Below, piece by piece: positions 7,186-15,991 of a stretch of 64,000 nucleotides of DNA. Under the pieces are notes generated by a model. That model was given only the letters and a program-made list of their open reading frames with translations. It was not told the origin of the DNA and did not search any database. The stretch spans positions 9,274-73,273 of the forward strand of contig CAYHHE010000003.1 of NCBI GenBank assembly GCA_964356295.1, read 5' to 3'. Positions within the stretch are counted from its first letter, which is position 1, and every line of letters begins with the position of its first letter. The DNA comes from CAVQGZ01 sp964356295. GTDB lineage: Bacteria; Actinomycetota; Actinomycetes; Jiangellales; Jiangellaceae. A program made the position numbers and the translations under genes.

Positions 7186-8328
7186 ATGCCGTCCGACCCA
7201 CCACCGATCCGCCCTGGCCAGCGCCACCCCGCGGTACGCGAGGTCCGCCGGAAGCTGGCGACCGTCGGGCTCGTCGAAGCGGTGTGCGCCGACCCCGACC
7301 GGTACGACGATGAGATGGAGCGGGCGGTCCGCCACTTCCAGCAGAGTCGCGGGCTGACCCCCGACGGGGTCGTGGATCTGACCACCTACCGGGTTCTCGA
7401 CGAGGCGCGCTGGCGCCTCGGCGACCGACTGCTGTACCCGCAGCCGATGCGCCCGATGACCGGGGACGACGTCCTGACCCTGCAGAACCGCCTCGCCGAG
7501 CTCGGCTTCGACGTGGGCCGCCTGGACGGGGAGTACGGAGCGCAGACCGTCGAGGCTGTCCGGGAGTTCCAGCGCAACACCGGTCTCCCCCCGGACGGGA
7601 CCTGCGGCCCAGCCACGTTCAAGGCCCTCGCCCGCCTGGCTCCCATGGTCACCGGTGGCCAGCCGGACGCGCTTCGCGCCCGTGAACAGCTGCGGCTCGC
7701 CGGTCCTGCCCTGACTGGCAAGAGGGTGGTCATCGACCCCGGGCACGGCGGCACCGACCGAGGCGGCACCGCGTTCGGCCTGACCGAGGCCCGCATCACC
7801 GCCGACACCGCCGACCGTATCGCCGGGCGCCTGGCGGCCACCGGCGTCCAGGTCTGGCTCACCCGCGGCCCCCACCTGTCCGGCGAGCTGTCCGAGCAGG
7901 GCCGGGCCTCGTTCGCCAACGAGACGGGTGCCGACGTGGTGATCTCCCTGCACGTCGACCACTCCCGCTCGCAGCGAGCCCACGGCCTGGCGACCTTCTA
8001 CTACGGCCGAGACGAGAGCTCCGGGAGCGCTCTGGGTGCCCACCTGGCTTCGCTGATCCAGCGGGAGATCGTGGCGCGCACCGATCTCGCCGACTGCCGG
8101 TCCCATCCCCGCACGTGGGACCTGCTGCGGCGCACTCGCATGACCGCAGTGCGGGTCGAGATGGGCTACCTGACCAACCCCTCGGACGCTGCCCGGCTGG
8201 CCGACCCGGCCTTCCGGGACCTGCTGGCCGAGGCCGTCGTCGTGGCGCTCCAACGGCTGTACCTGCCAGCCGAGGTCGACCCGGCCACCGGCACCATGCA
8301 CCTCAAGGACATCGTCGCCGCACGCTGA
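7186..8328 (+). CDS. cwlM: CwlM-like N-acetylmuramoyl-L-alanine amidase family protein
   Basis: A 380-residue protein with two peptidoglycan-binding-1 repeats (about 12-75 and 90-150) and an Amidase_3 domain (about 180-357). Zinc ligands H187 (DPGHGG), E201 and H256 and the catalytic-position E325 (VEMGYLTN) are all present. There is no signal peptide or membrane helix, so it is predicted to be cytoplasmic. That matches mycobacterial CwlM, which when phosphorylated by PknB activates MurA instead of cutting the wall. The position between trxA and parB is also that of cwlM. Regulatory versus hydrolytic function cannot be decided from sequence. The start is the ATG at 7186. Confidence 0.88.
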   Translation: MPSDPPPIRPGQRHPAVREVRRKLATVGLVEAVCADPDRYDDEMERAVRHFQQSRGLTPDGVVDLTTYRVLDEARWRLGDRLLYPQPMRPMTGDDVLTLQNRLAELGFDVGRLDGEYGAQTVEAVREFQRNTGLPPDGTCGPATFKALARLAPMVTGGQPDALRAREQLRLAGPALTGKRVVIDPGHGGTDRGGTAFGLTEARITADTADRIAGRLAATGVQVWLTRGPHLSGELSEQGRASFANETGADVVISLHVDHSRSQRAHGLATFYYGRDESSGSALGAHLASLIQREIVARTDLADCRSHPRTWDLLRRTRMTAVRVEMGYLTNPSDAARLADPAFRDLLAEAVVVALQRLYLPAEVDPATGTMHLKDIVAAR

Positions 8329-8358
8329 CTCCCGTCCCCGCTCGCCGCAGGCCGGGCG

Positions 8359-8547
8359 CTACCCAGTAGCGCGCAGCACGGCGCGGTGCGGTCCGATCGC
8401 GCTCGGCCCGTCCGCCGCCGGTGGCGCGAGGTAGGACGTGACCTCCGGAGTCGGACGACGCCGCACCAGCCCAGCGGCGATGCCCAGGACGACGCCGAGC
8501 AGCAGCGCGCCGAGCGCCAGCGCGAACCACCGCACCACGCAAGTCAT
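8359..8547 (-). CDS. Small single-helix membrane protein, hypothetical
   Basis: A 62-residue frame reading away from the aminotransferase gene. An N-terminal membrane helix (about residues 6-28: FALALGALLLGVVLGIAAGLV) is followed by RRR and a 30-residue polar tail. The helix-plus-positive-stop pattern looks like a real protein, and the ATG lies 16 bases from the divergent GTG at 8563. Longer in-frame extensions would overlap that gene. No family is recognised. Confidence 0.5.
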   Translation of the reverse strand: MTCVVRWFALALGALLLGVVLGIAAGLVRRRPTPEVTSYLAPPAADGPSAIGPHRAVLRATG

Positions 8548-8562
8548 CGTAGGCTTGACCCG

Positions 8563-9900
8563 GTGAGCACCAGAACGCCGGACCTCCCCGAGCATCGGGG
8601 GAGGTCCCTGCGGCACGGGTCGCGGCTGGACTCCTACGTCGACCGGTACGCCGAGCGCACCCTGGGCATGACCGCCTCGCAGATCCGGTCGCTGTTCGCG
8701 GTCGCCTCTCGTCCCGAGGTCGTCTCGCTGGCCGGCGGCATGCCGACGATCGCCAGCCTGCCGCTGGACATCATCGGGGAGCAGCTGGCGGATCTTGTGC
8801 GCCACGACGGGCAGAGCGCCCTGCAGTACGGGTCAGGCCAAGGGGATCCCCGGCTCCGGGAGCAGATCACCGATGTCATGAGGACGGTCGGGATCAACGG
8901 CCACCCCGACGACGTGGTCGTCACCGTCGGCTCGCAGCAGGCCCTGGACCTCGTCACGAGGATCTTCGTCGACCCCGGCGACACCGTGCTGGTGGAGGCC
9001 CCGTCCTACGTCGGCGCGCTGAGCACCTTTCGCTCCTACCAGGCTGTCGTGCACCACGTGGCGATGGACGAGCACGGGCTGGTCCCGGAGGCGCTGCGCG
9101 CAGCGATCCGCGCCGGTCAGCGCGCCGGGACCCAGCCGAAGTTCCTCTACACCATCCCGAACTACCACAACCCGGCCGGAGTAACGCAGACCGCCCAACG
9201 CAGGGCGGAGATCCTGCAGATCGCCGAAGCCGAGGACCTGCTCGTCGTCGAGGACGACCCATACGGGCTGCTCGGCTTCGACGCAGACCCACCCCGGGCG
9301 ATACGAGCCGACCTCCACGACGGCGTGATCTACCTCGGGTCCTTCTCCAAGACCTTCGCCCCCGGCCTGCGGGTGGGCTGGGCGCTGGCCCCCCACGCGG
9401 TGCGCGAGAAGCTCGTGCTGGCCGCCGAGGCGTCCGTGCTGTGCCCACCGGCCCTCAACCAGCTCGCGGTGTCGCGCTACCTGGAGTCCTACGACTGGCT
9501 CGGCCAGGTCAAGGTGTTCCGCGAGCTCTACCGGGAGCGCCGAGACGCCATGCTGGACGCGCTGGACGAGCTGTTGCCCGACGGCAGCCACTGGACCCGG
9601 CCCGAGGGCGGGTTCTACGTCTGGCTGACCCTGCCCGACGGCCTGGACTCCCAGGCCATGCTGCCGCGTGCGGTCACCGACCGGGTGGCCTACGTGCCGG
9701 GGACCGCCTTCTACGCCGACGGATTCGGCACCCGGGCGATGCGCCTGTCGTACTGCTTCCCGACCCCGGACCGCATCCGTGAAGGCGTGCGGCGCCTGGC
9801 GGGGGTCGTCGAGCAGGAGCTGGACCTGGTGCGCACGTTCGGGCCTGGCCACCTGTCCGACCGGGCCGGCCTCAGCCTGCCCGCTCCGGACCTGACCTGA
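8563..9900 (+). CDS. PLP-dependent aminotransferase, class I/II (2-aminoadipate transaminase-like)
   Basis: A 445-residue fold-type I aminotransferase. The PLP-binding lysine is K263 in SFSKTFAPGLRVGW. N203-P204 (YHNPAG) and D232-P233-Y234 (DDPYG) are the usual cofactor contacts. The first 40 residues end in an amphipathic segment and there is no GntR DNA-binding domain, so it is a stand-alone enzyme related to LysN/2-aminoadipate transaminases. Actinobacteria commonly keep such a gene between cwlM and parB. The substrate is unknown. GTG start at 8563. A Ddl-like gene follows 10 bases downstream and is probably co-transcribed. Confidence 0.85.
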   Translation: MSTRTPDLPEHRGRSLRHGSRLDSYVDRYAERTLGMTASQIRSLFAVASRPEVVSLAGGMPTIASLPLDIIGEQLADLVRHDGQSALQYGSGQGDPRLREQITDVMRTVGINGHPDDVVVTVGSQQALDLVTRIFVDPGDTVLVEAPSYVGALSTFRSYQAVVHHVAMDEHGLVPEALRAAIRAGQRAGTQPKFLYTIPNYHNPAGVTQTAQRRAEILQIAEAEDLLVVEDDPYGLLGFDADPPRAIRADLHDGVIYLGSFSKTFAPGLRVGWALAPHAVREKLVLAAEASVLCPPALNQLAVSRYLESYDWLGQVKVFRELYRERRDAMLDALDELLPDGSHWTRPEGGFYVWLTLPDGLDSQAMLPRAVTDRVAYVPGTAFYADGFGTRAMRLSYCFPTPDRIREGVRRLAGVVEQELDLVRTFGPGHLSDRAGLSLPAPDLT

Positions 9901-9910
9901 GGGGAGCCGT

Positions 9911-10858
9911 GTGAGCGAGCTGGGGCGCGTGCTGGTGCTGGCCGGCGGGCTGTCGCACGAGCGGGACATCTCGTTGCGCTCGGGCAGCCGGGTCGCCGAG
10001 GAGCTGCGCGACCTGGGCATTCAGGTCGAGCTCCGGGACGCCGATGCCGCGTTCGTCCGGTCTGTACCCGCCGACCCCCCCGACGTGGTGCTGCCGCTGC
10101 TGCACGGCTCCCAGGGAGAGGACGGGTCGCTGAGGACGGTGCTGGAGATGCTGCGGCTGCCCTACGTCGGAGCCGGGCCGGCTGCCTCACGACTGGCCTT
10201 CGACAAGCCCACCGCCAACACGGTCGTGGCCCGCGCCGGCCTCAACGTGCCCGAGGCGTGGGTGCTGCCCCACGCCACCTTCCGCGACCTCGGCGCCGAT
10301 GCGCTGCTGTCCCGAGCGATGCGGGCCCTGGGGCTGCCCCTGGTGGTCCAGCCGGCCCGGGGAGGCTCCGCGCTGGGCTGCTCCATCGTCCACGACGTCA
10401 GCGAGCTGCCCTCGGCGATGGTCGGCTGCTTCGCCTACGGCGAGGACGCCCTCCTGCAGCACCACGTCGCCGGCACGGAGGTCGCCGTCTCGGTGATCGA
10501 CACCGGGGACGGGCCCGTCGCGCTGCCTCCGGTGGAGATCGTGCCCGACGGCCCCTTCTACGACTACCAGGCCCGTTACACCGCCGGCGCCACCGAGTTC
10601 TTCGTCCCGGCCCGGCTCGACCCCGCCACCCGGGATGCCGTCGCCGAGGCCGCCGTGACGGCCCACCTGGTGCTGGGATTGCGGGATCTGTCCCGCTCGG
10701 ATCTGATCGTCGACGCCGACGGCGTCCCCTGGTTCCTCGAGGCCAACGTGGCGCCCGGAATGACTGAGACGTCGCTTTTTCCGTTGGCCGTCGCCGGGTC
10801 CGGGCAGACCCTCGGTGAGGTGTTGCTGGCGCTGCTCCAACGGGCCCGCAACCGCTGA
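9911..10858 (+). CDS. D-alanine--D-alanine ligase-like ATP-grasp protein
   Basis: A 315-residue protein with the N-terminal GGLSHERDISLRSG of Ddl enzymes (GGxSxEhxiSl), the HGSQGEDG segment and a C-terminal ATP-grasp. The metal-binding end is FLEANVAPGMTETS where canonical Ddl has E-x-N-x-x-PG-(M/F)T. This supports a carboxylate-amine ligase of Ddl type. It is about 40-60 residues shorter than housekeeping actinobacterial Ddl, so it may be a paralogue with another amino-acid substrate. GTG start after GGGGAG. It is likely in one operon with the aminotransferase, and the pair might make and ligate a D- or unusual amino acid (inference). Confidence 0.75.
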   Translation: MSELGRVLVLAGGLSHERDISLRSGSRVAEELRDLGIQVELRDADAAFVRSVPADPPDVVLPLLHGSQGEDGSLRTVLEMLRLPYVGAGPAASRLAFDKPTANTVVARAGLNVPEAWVLPHATFRDLGADALLSRAMRALGLPLVVQPARGGSALGCSIVHDVSELPSAMVGCFAYGEDALLQHHVAGTEVAVSVIDTGDGPVALPPVEIVPDGPFYDYQARYTAGATEFFVPARLDPATRDAVAEAAVTAHLVLGLRDLSRSDLIVDADGVPWFLEANVAPGMTETSLFPLAVAGSGQTLGEVLLALLQRARNR

Positions 10859-10931
10859 CCCGTCCCAGGCCCAGGCCTAGGCGTTGGCCTTGCACCTCGC
10901 TAGGCGGGCTGTGGCGTCCCCGCAGCTGTGG

Positions 10932-11924
10932 TCAGCAGGGAAGCAGGGCTGCCACGATCCGGTCGAGGTCCTCCGGTGAGGCGAACTCGATGGTCAGCCG
11001 GCCCTTCGTCCTGCCCATGCCCACCGACACGCGTGTGTCGAGGTGGTCGGCGAGCCGCTCCGCGGCTGCGGTGAGTCCGTCGGGGACCGGCACCGGTGGA
11101 CTGCTCCGGCGGCGGCGTGGACGGTCGAGCCCGCCCGCCACCAGCTCCTCGACGCTACGAACCGACAGGCCCTCGGCCACGATGCGTTGGGCGAGGGTCT
11201 CCTGCTCCAGGGGGTCCTCCAGCCCCAGCAACGCCCGGGCATGGCCGGCGGAGAGCACTCCCGCAGCAACCCGGCGCTGCACGAGCGGAGGCAGCCGGAG
11301 CAACCGGATCGTGTTGGAGATCTGTGGACGCGAACGTCCGATCCGCTCCGCCAGCTCCTCCTGGGTGCAGCCGAACTCCTCCAGCAGCTGGGCGTAGGCC
11401 GCTGCCTCCTCCAGCGGGTTGAGCTGCGCCCGGTGGAGGTTCTCCAGCAGCGCATCGCGCAGCATCGCCTCGTCGGAGGTCTCGCGGACCAGTGCCGGGA
11501 TCGTCTCCAGCCCGGCCTCCGCGGCCGCCCGCCACCGCCGCTCGCCCACCACCAGCTCGAACGACGGCTCGCCAGACCCCGGAAGTGGTCGCACCACGAC
11601 GGGCTGGAGGACACCCACCTCTCGCAGCGAGAACGCCAGCTCGGCCAGCTCGTCCGGGTCGAACACCTGCCTCGGCTGCCGCGCGTTCGGGCGGATCACC
11701 TCCAGCGGCAGCTCGCGCAGCTCGAGCCCGGCAACGGGGGCCATGGCCGGTCGGTCCGAGGGATCGTTCGGGGTGTGCGGCCCCGGCGAGGCGGTCGGTG
11801 GTCGGCTGGGAGCGAAGTACAGATCGTGCGGCCCCGGCCGCGGCTGGCCTGCGGCCGGGATCAGTGCGCCCAGGCCCCGTCCAAGGCCGCGCCGCCGCTC
11901 GACGGCGGGGTCACCGATACTCAT
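10932..11924 (-). CDS. parB: Chromosome-partitioning protein ParB
   Basis: A 330-residue ParB/Spo0J family protein. It has a disordered N-terminus beginning with the RRGLGRGLGALIP box that contacts ParA, the CTPase motif with GERRWRA, ENLHR in the N-terminal ParB domain, a helix-turn-helix (CTQEELAERIGRSRPQISN) that reads parS, and a C-terminal dimerisation region. It loads onto the parS sites found at 12891 and 13687 and spreads. The ATG overlaps the parA stop by 4 bases, so the two are translationally coupled. Confidence 0.96.
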   Translation of the reverse strand: MSIGDPAVERRRGLGRGLGALIPAAGQPRPGPHDLYFAPSRPPTASPGPHTPNDPSDRPAMAPVAGLELRELPLEVIRPNARQPRQVFDPDELAELAFSLREVGVLQPVVVRPLPGSGEPSFELVVGERRWRAAAEAGLETIPALVRETSDEAMLRDALLENLHRAQLNPLEEAAAYAQLLEEFGCTQEELAERIGRSRPQISNTIRLLRLPPLVQRRVAAGVLSAGHARALLGLEDPLEQETLAQRIVAEGLSVRSVEELVAGGLDRPRRRRSSPPVPVPDGLTAAAERLADHLDTRVSVGMGRTKGRLTIEFASPEDLDRIVAALLPC

Positions 11925-13051
11925 GCGATCTCCCTCGCTCGCTCGTTCTGGCGGGCGATCTCCCGCGCTGCCTCCAGGTAGGACATCGCGCCCCCCGAGC
12001 CGGGCGCGTAGGTGTGCACCGTCTGACCGAAGCCCGGGGCCTCGCTCAGCCGGACCGAGCGGGGGACCACGGTCGGCAGCACCCGCTCGCCGAAGTGCGC
12101 CCGGACCTCCGCCGCCACCTCAACCGCCAACCGGGTGCGGGCGTCGAACATGGTCAGCAGCACGTGGGAGACCAGCAGCGCCGGGTTGAGGTTCGTCGCG
12201 ACCAGGTCGATCGTGGTCAGCAGCTGGGACAGGCCCTCCAGCGCGTAGTACTCGCACTGGATGGGGATGAGCACCTCCAGTCCGGCCGCCAGCGCGTTGA
12301 TGGTGAGCAGCCCGAGGGTCGGCGGGCAGTCGACGATGACGTAGTCCATGGCCGCCTGGTGCAGGTAGCCGGCCAGGGCATCGCGCAGCAGCAGCTCCCG
12401 ACCGGGCTGCTGGGCGAGCTCGAGGTCCGCACCGGCCAGGTCGATCGTCGACGCGACACCGAACAGGCCGTCGACGTGGGGGCACGCCTGCACGCACTGG
12501 GCCAGGGGCACGCCGTCCAGCAGGACGTCGTAGGTGCTGGGCGCGCCGGCGTGGCGATCCAGCCCGAGAGCGGTCGAGGCGTTGCCCTGCGGGTCCATGT
12601 CGATGACGAGCACCCGGGCTGCGTGCAGCGCGAGGGCGGCCGCGACGTTGACCGCCGTCGTGGTCTTGCCCACCCCGCCCTTCTGGTTGGCCACCACGAT
12701 CACCCGGGTGCGGTCCGGGCGCGGCAGGGGCTGGCGGGCAAGCCTGGCCGTGCGGACGGCAGCAGCGGCCTCGCGGCCGATCGGGAGGTCGAGCGAGCCG
12801 CCCATCGGGGCGGGCGGGGTGTCCTGAAGGATCTGCCTCGCCGTGGGGGCCGGGGCCACGGCGCTGAGCCGTGCCCACAGGGACGCCGGCGACGTTTCAC
12901 GTGAAACGTCGTCCTCGCGCTCATCCTCGGCGGCAGGAGGCCATCCCAGGCCGGACGAGTCCGGTGGTGCGCGGTCATCTCGGGCCGGAGGGGGCCAGCC
13001 GAGGCCCGACGGGCGACCACCGGCACTGCCTGGGGGCTCACGGCGCGTCAC
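11921..13051 (-). CDS. parA: Chromosome-partitioning ATPase ParA (Soj)
   Basis: A 376-residue deviant Walker ATPase that drives ParB-parS origin segregation. The P-loop is KGGVGKTTTA, Walker A' is VIDMDPQGNAS, and the switch motif VIVDCPPTLG is present. A low-complexity, Pro-rich extension of about 100 residues precedes the P-loop and includes DVSRETS, the residues encoded by a parS site lying inside the gene. The GTG at 13051 is chosen because further upstream the frame overlaps rsmG; internal starts nearer the P-loop are possible. Confidence 0.94.
   Translation of the reverse strand: MTRREPPGSAGGRPSGLGWPPPARDDRAPPDSSGLGWPPAAEDEREDDVSRETSPASLWARLSAVAPAPTARQILQDTPPAPMGGSLDLPIGREAAAAVRTARLARQPLPRPDRTRVIVVANQKGGVGKTTTAVNVAAALALHAARVLVIDMDPQGNASTALGLDRHAGAPSTYDVLLDGVPLAQCVQACPHVDGLFGVASTIDLAGADLELAQQPGRELLLRDALAGYLHQAAMDYVIVDCPPTLGLLTINALAAGLEVLIPIQCEYYALEGLSQLLTTIDLVATNLNPALLVSHVLLTMFDARTRLAVEVAAEVRAHFGERVLPTVVPRSVRLSEAPGFGQTVHTYAPGSGGAMSYLEAAREIARQNERAREIA
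12891..12910. promoter_or_regulatory. parS: parS site 1 (within parA)
   Basis: gacgtttcacgtgaaacgtc is a perfect 20-base palindrome containing the actinobacterial parS core gtttcacgtgaaac (12894-12907). It lies in the 5' part of parA. It is the expected loading site for the ParB encoded about 1 kb away. Confidence 0.93.
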
Positions 13052-13076
13052 CCGACCATTGTCCTGCGGTGGCTGC

Positions 13077-13721
13077 TCAGTCCCCGGCAACCACGAGCAC
13101 TGCGCGCGTCGCCTCGCTCGAGCCTGGGACGGGCAGATCCAGCAGCCGGCACGAGGCAGCACCCAGCCGCTGCAGCTCCTCGCCGGCCGCAGCCATCTCC
13201 TGCGACGCCGTGCGTCCCTTGATCGCGACCAGCAGCCCTGCCGGACGCAGCAGCGGCAGCGTCCAGCTCAGCAGCCGCGGCAGCGGGGCGACCGCTCGGG
13301 CAGTCACCACGTCGGCCCGCCTCCGCGGGAGCTGCTCGGCGCGGGCCCTCACCACCTGAACCCTGCTCAGGTGGAGGGCTCGGCACACCTCGTCGAGGAA
13401 GCTCGCGCGGCGAAGCAGGGGTTCGGCCAGAGTGACCTGGAGGTCCGGACGAGCCAGGGCCAGCGGGATCCCCGGCAGCCCGGCCCCGGACCCCACATCC
13501 AGCACGGCGGCCCCCGACGGGATCACCGCAGCGATCGCCGCGCTGTTGAGCAGGTGGCGCTCCCAGAGTCGGGGAACCTCGCGAGGACCGATCAGCCCGC
13601 GCACCACTGCGGCGTCGGCGAGCAGGTCGGCGTAGGCCTCGGCCAGGGGAAGCCGGTCGCCGAACACCTCTGCCGCCGACGGCGGCGTTTCACGTGAAAC
13701 GTCCCCGGCGGGAGGGGTCAC
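13077..13721 (-). CDS. rsmG: 16S rRNA (guanine-527-N7)-methyltransferase RsmG (GidB)
   Basis: A 214-residue SAM-dependent methyltransferase that modifies G527 of 16S rRNA. The SAM-binding motif I is VLDVGSGAGLPGIPLAL, and the conserved ERHLLNSAA precedes it. The GTG start at 13721 shares 4 bases with the khpB stop. The first residues (GDVSRETPP) are encoded by a parS site. Loss of rsmG gives low-level streptomycin resistance in many bacteria; this copy looks intact. Confidence 0.95.
   Translation of the reverse strand: MTPPAGDVSRETPPSAAEVFGDRLPLAEAYADLLADAAVVRGLIGPREVPRLWERHLLNSAAIAAVIPSGAAVLDVGSGAGLPGIPLALARPDLQVTLAEPLLRRASFLDEVCRALHLSRVQVVRARAEQLPRRRADVVTARAVAPLPRLLSWTLPLLRPAGLLVAIKGRTASQEMAAAGEELQRLGAASCRLLDLPVPGSSEATRAVLVVAGD
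13687..13700. promoter_or_regulatory. parS: parS site 2 (within rsmG)
   Basis: gtttcacgtgaaac, identical to the core of parS site 1, lies in the first codons of rsmG about 0.8 kb away. The flanks (ggc/gtc) are not palindromic, so the match is to the 14-base core plus the adjoining c/g pair only. Confidence 0.92.
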
Positions 13722-14278
13722 GCGATGCGGACGACGACCCGGCGGTCCGGCTCCTCGCCCTCGGACTCGCTGAGCAGGCCCGCTGCAGCGACGGTGTCGT
13801 GGACGACCTTGCGCTCGAAGGGCGTCATCGGCTCGAGGTGGACCGGCTCGCCGGACTGCTGGGCCAGTTCCACCGCCTCCTGGGCGAGCGCCGCGAGCTC
13901 CTCACGGCGACGGGCGCGGAACCCGGCGATGTCGAGCATGAGCCGGCTTCGTTCCCCGGTGGCGGCGGCCACCGCTAGGCGTGCCAGGTCCTGCAGGGCG
14001 TCGAGGACGGCGCCGTCGGGCCCGACGAGGGCGTCCAGCGCGGTCGGATCCTCCGGGTCGGCCACCACCGACACCGTGGGTCGGACCCCTTCGACGTCCA
14101 TGTCGATGTCGCCGGCGATGTCCAGGACGTCGAGCAGGCCCTCGATGTAGTCGGCGGCGACGTCGGCCTCGCGCTCGAGGTCGCCCACCGAGGGCTCGGC
14201 CTGCGCCGAGGTGCCCAGGTCGTCCAGGGGGGTCTCGCCGGCAGCGGCGGTGTCGGCGGGGGCGTAAGGATCGGTCAC
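13718..14278 (-). CDS. khpB: RNA-binding protein KhpB (Jag family, KH and R3H domains)
   Basis: A 186-residue protein. An acidic N-terminus is followed by a KH-type domain (about 50-115, with the LDALVGPDGAVLDALQDLARL segment in place of a strict GxxG) and an R3H domain (about 120-186; the family signature R-x3-H appears as FERKVVHD). It binds RNA and affects cell division and envelope gene expression in other Gram-positives. It sits between yidC and rsmG as in most actinobacteria. GTG start, 22 bases after yidC. Confidence 0.92.
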   Translation of the reverse strand: MTDPYAPADTAAAGETPLDDLGTSAQAEPSVGDLEREADVAADYIEGLLDVLDIAGDIDMDVEGVRPTVSVVADPEDPTALDALVGPDGAVLDALQDLARLAVAAATGERSRLMLDIAGFRARRREELAALAQEAVELAQQSGEPVHLEPMTPFERKVVHDTVAAAGLLSESEGEEPDRRVVVRIA

Positions 14279-14300
14279 GGGTACTCCGGGATGGGTGCGG

Positions 14301-15275
14301 TCACTTCTTCCCGCGTTTGCGCTGGCTGCGCGTCGTCTTCTTCGGTTGCGCGCGCTTCGGGTTCGTCTCGACAGGACTCGGGTCGGCGATCATCACGGTC
14401 TGCTCGGCCGGGGCGGACACCGGCGCCCCGCCGCGTCTGGTGGCCTTGGACTCCTTGCGGCGCCGCAACGCCTCCTCGGCCGGCGTGCCGGGTGCCGGCA
14501 TCCGTCGGATGACGTAGAACTGCTGGCCCATCGTCCACATGTTGCTCGTCAGCCAGTACAGGACGACACCGAGGGGGAAGTAGTAGCCGGAGAAGAGGAA
14601 CATCAGCGGCAGCAGGTACAGCAGGATCTTCTGCTGCTGGGCGAACGGGCCCTCCAGTGCGGACTTGGGCATGTTCTGGCGCATGAGCTGGCGCTGGGTG
14701 AAGAACGTGGTGGCGGTCATGAGGATGACCATGACGCCGGCGATGATGCGGGTCGTGGTCGGGTTCGGGTAGTCGTAGGCAGTGGCGAACGAGGCCGCCA
14801 GCGGTGCCCCGAAGACGGTGGAGTTGGACAGCGAGGCGAACAGGTCCGGATAGTCCGCGAACGCCCCGTGCGCCACCGGACCGTCGGGTGAGGCACTCTC
14901 GGAGATGCCGTTGAGGGTGCGGAACAGGGCGAAGAAGACCGGGGCCTGGGCCAGGATCGGCAGGCACGAGGAGAACGGGTTCGTCCCGGTCTCCTTGTAC
15001 AGCTTCATGGTCTCCTGGCCCATGCGTTCCCGGTCGTGCCCGTACTTCTTCTGCAGCTCGCGCAGCTGGGGCTGGATGAGCTGCATGTTGCGCATCGACT
15101 TGATCTGTCGCACGAACAGCGGGATGAGCAGGATGCGCACGACCACGACGAGGCCGATGATGGACAGCGCCCAGGTGCCGCCGGAGTCATCGTCCATGAA
15201 CAGGCTGAAGAACTCGTGCCAGCCGATCATGATCCAGGAGACGACCCAGTAGAGCGGGGCCAGCAGGGTGTCCAC
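14301..15275 (-). CDS. yidC: Membrane protein insertase YidC
   Basis: A 324-residue Oxa1/YidC/Alb3 protein that inserts and folds inner-membrane proteins. It has five predicted membrane segments: about 10-28, 33-55 with the conserved VRILLIPLFVRQIKSMR following, 105-120, 180-200 and 215-240. The Arg in the hydrophilic groove (RILLIPLF) is present. The C-terminal tail is strongly basic (RSQRKRGKK), a usual ribosome-binding feature. It is followed downstream by khpB and preceded by yidD. Confidence 0.96.
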   Translation of the reverse strand: MDTLLAPLYWVVSWIMIGWHEFFSLFMDDDSGGTWALSIIGLVVVVRILLIPLFVRQIKSMRNMQLIQPQLRELQKKYGHDRERMGQETMKLYKETGTNPFSSCLPILAQAPVFFALFRTLNGISESASPDGPVAHGAFADYPDLFASLSNSTVFGAPLAASFATAYDYPNPTTTRIIAGVMVILMTATTFFTQRQLMRQNMPKSALEGPFAQQQKILLYLLPLMFLFSGYYFPLGVVLYWLTSNMWTMGQQFYVIRRMPAPGTPAEEALRRRKESKATRRGGAPVSAPAEQTVMIADPSPVETNPKRAQPKKTTRSQRKRGKK

Positions 15276-15282
15276 GGGCGGG

Positions 15283-15609
15283 TCAGGCTCCTTCAGTCGC
15301 GGACGGGTCGGTCACTGGTGCGCCGGGGTCCTCTCGCGGGTCCGGCGTCGCGTAGGGGTCGTGGCCGGGGCAGCGGCCCCACCAACGGTAGTCGCCGACC
15401 TTAGGTACCAGGTCGACACCACCGGGCGTCCACGGATGGCAGCGCGCGAGCCGGCGCGTGGCCAGCCACGACCCGCGAAGCGCGCCGTGCCGTTCGACGG
15501 CCACCAGGGCGTAGCTCGAGCATGACGGGTAGTAGCGGCACGACGGTCCCAGCAGCGGGGAGATCGCCACCTGGTAGAGCCGCACCACTGCCATCAGCAG
15601 CCACCTCAT
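15283..15609 (-). CDS. yidD: Membrane protein insertion efficiency factor YidD
   Basis: A 108-residue YidD-family protein with the diagnostic Cys-rich signature LGPSCRYYPSCSSYALVAVERHG and LARCHPWTPGGVDLVP. It assists YidC-dependent insertion. The C-terminal about 35 residues are polar and not conserved. Its ATG overlaps the rnpA stop by 4 bases, and 7 bases separate it from yidC. Confidence 0.95.
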   Translation of the reverse strand: MRWLLMAVVRLYQVAISPLLGPSCRYYPSCSSYALVAVERHGALRGSWLATRRLARCHPWTPGGVDLVPKVGDYRWWGRCPGHDPYATPDPREDPGAPVTDPSATEGA

Positions 15610-15986
15610 CGGTGGCTCCGCCGCGTCGAGACGTTCGTCACCTCGGTCAGGGCAGCGTCGAGCTGCTGGCCCAGCGCTGCTGAGGAGGCATCGGCGGCCT
15701 GGGGGGTGGCTCGCACGACCAGGACGCTCCCGGGTGGGAGCACGCCCAAACGGTCACGCATGAGGTGGCGCAACCGGCGCTGAACGGTGTTGCGGGTGAC
15801 AGCGTTGCCGACGGCCCGGCCCACGACGAAGCCAACTCGAGGAGCCATCCCGGACGAGGCGTCCAGAGGTTCCGGTAGACCGGGCCACAGATGGGCGACG
15901 ACGGTTGGCTGTGCCGCGCGCACTCCCTGACGTACGGCGCGCCGGAACTCCTCCGATCGGCGCAGCCTGTTGCGGGCCGCCAGCAC
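15606..15986 (-). CDS. rnpA: Ribonuclease P protein component
   Basis: A 126-residue small basic protein that supports the RNase P ribozyme in tRNA 5' maturation. The family signature is clear: LRRSEEFRRAVRQG near the N-terminus and the RNR-like box VGNAVTRNTVQRRLRHLMR. The GTG start lies 5 bases after the rpmH stop. The rpmH-rnpA-yidD-yidC order is near universal. Confidence 0.96.
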   Translation of the reverse strand: MLAARNRLRRSEEFRRAVRQGVRAAQPTVVAHLWPGLPEPLDASSGMAPRVGFVVGRAVGNAVTRNTVQRRLRHLMRDRLGVLPPGSVLVVRATPQAADASSAALGQQLDAALTEVTNVSTRRSHR

Positions 15987-15991
15987 GACGC

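Noticed and set aside
7186..8301. Antisense frame over the cwlM-like gene, including the repeat region
   Set aside because: No motifs, and the plus-strand protein has intact catalytic residues and two peptidoglycan-binding repeats.
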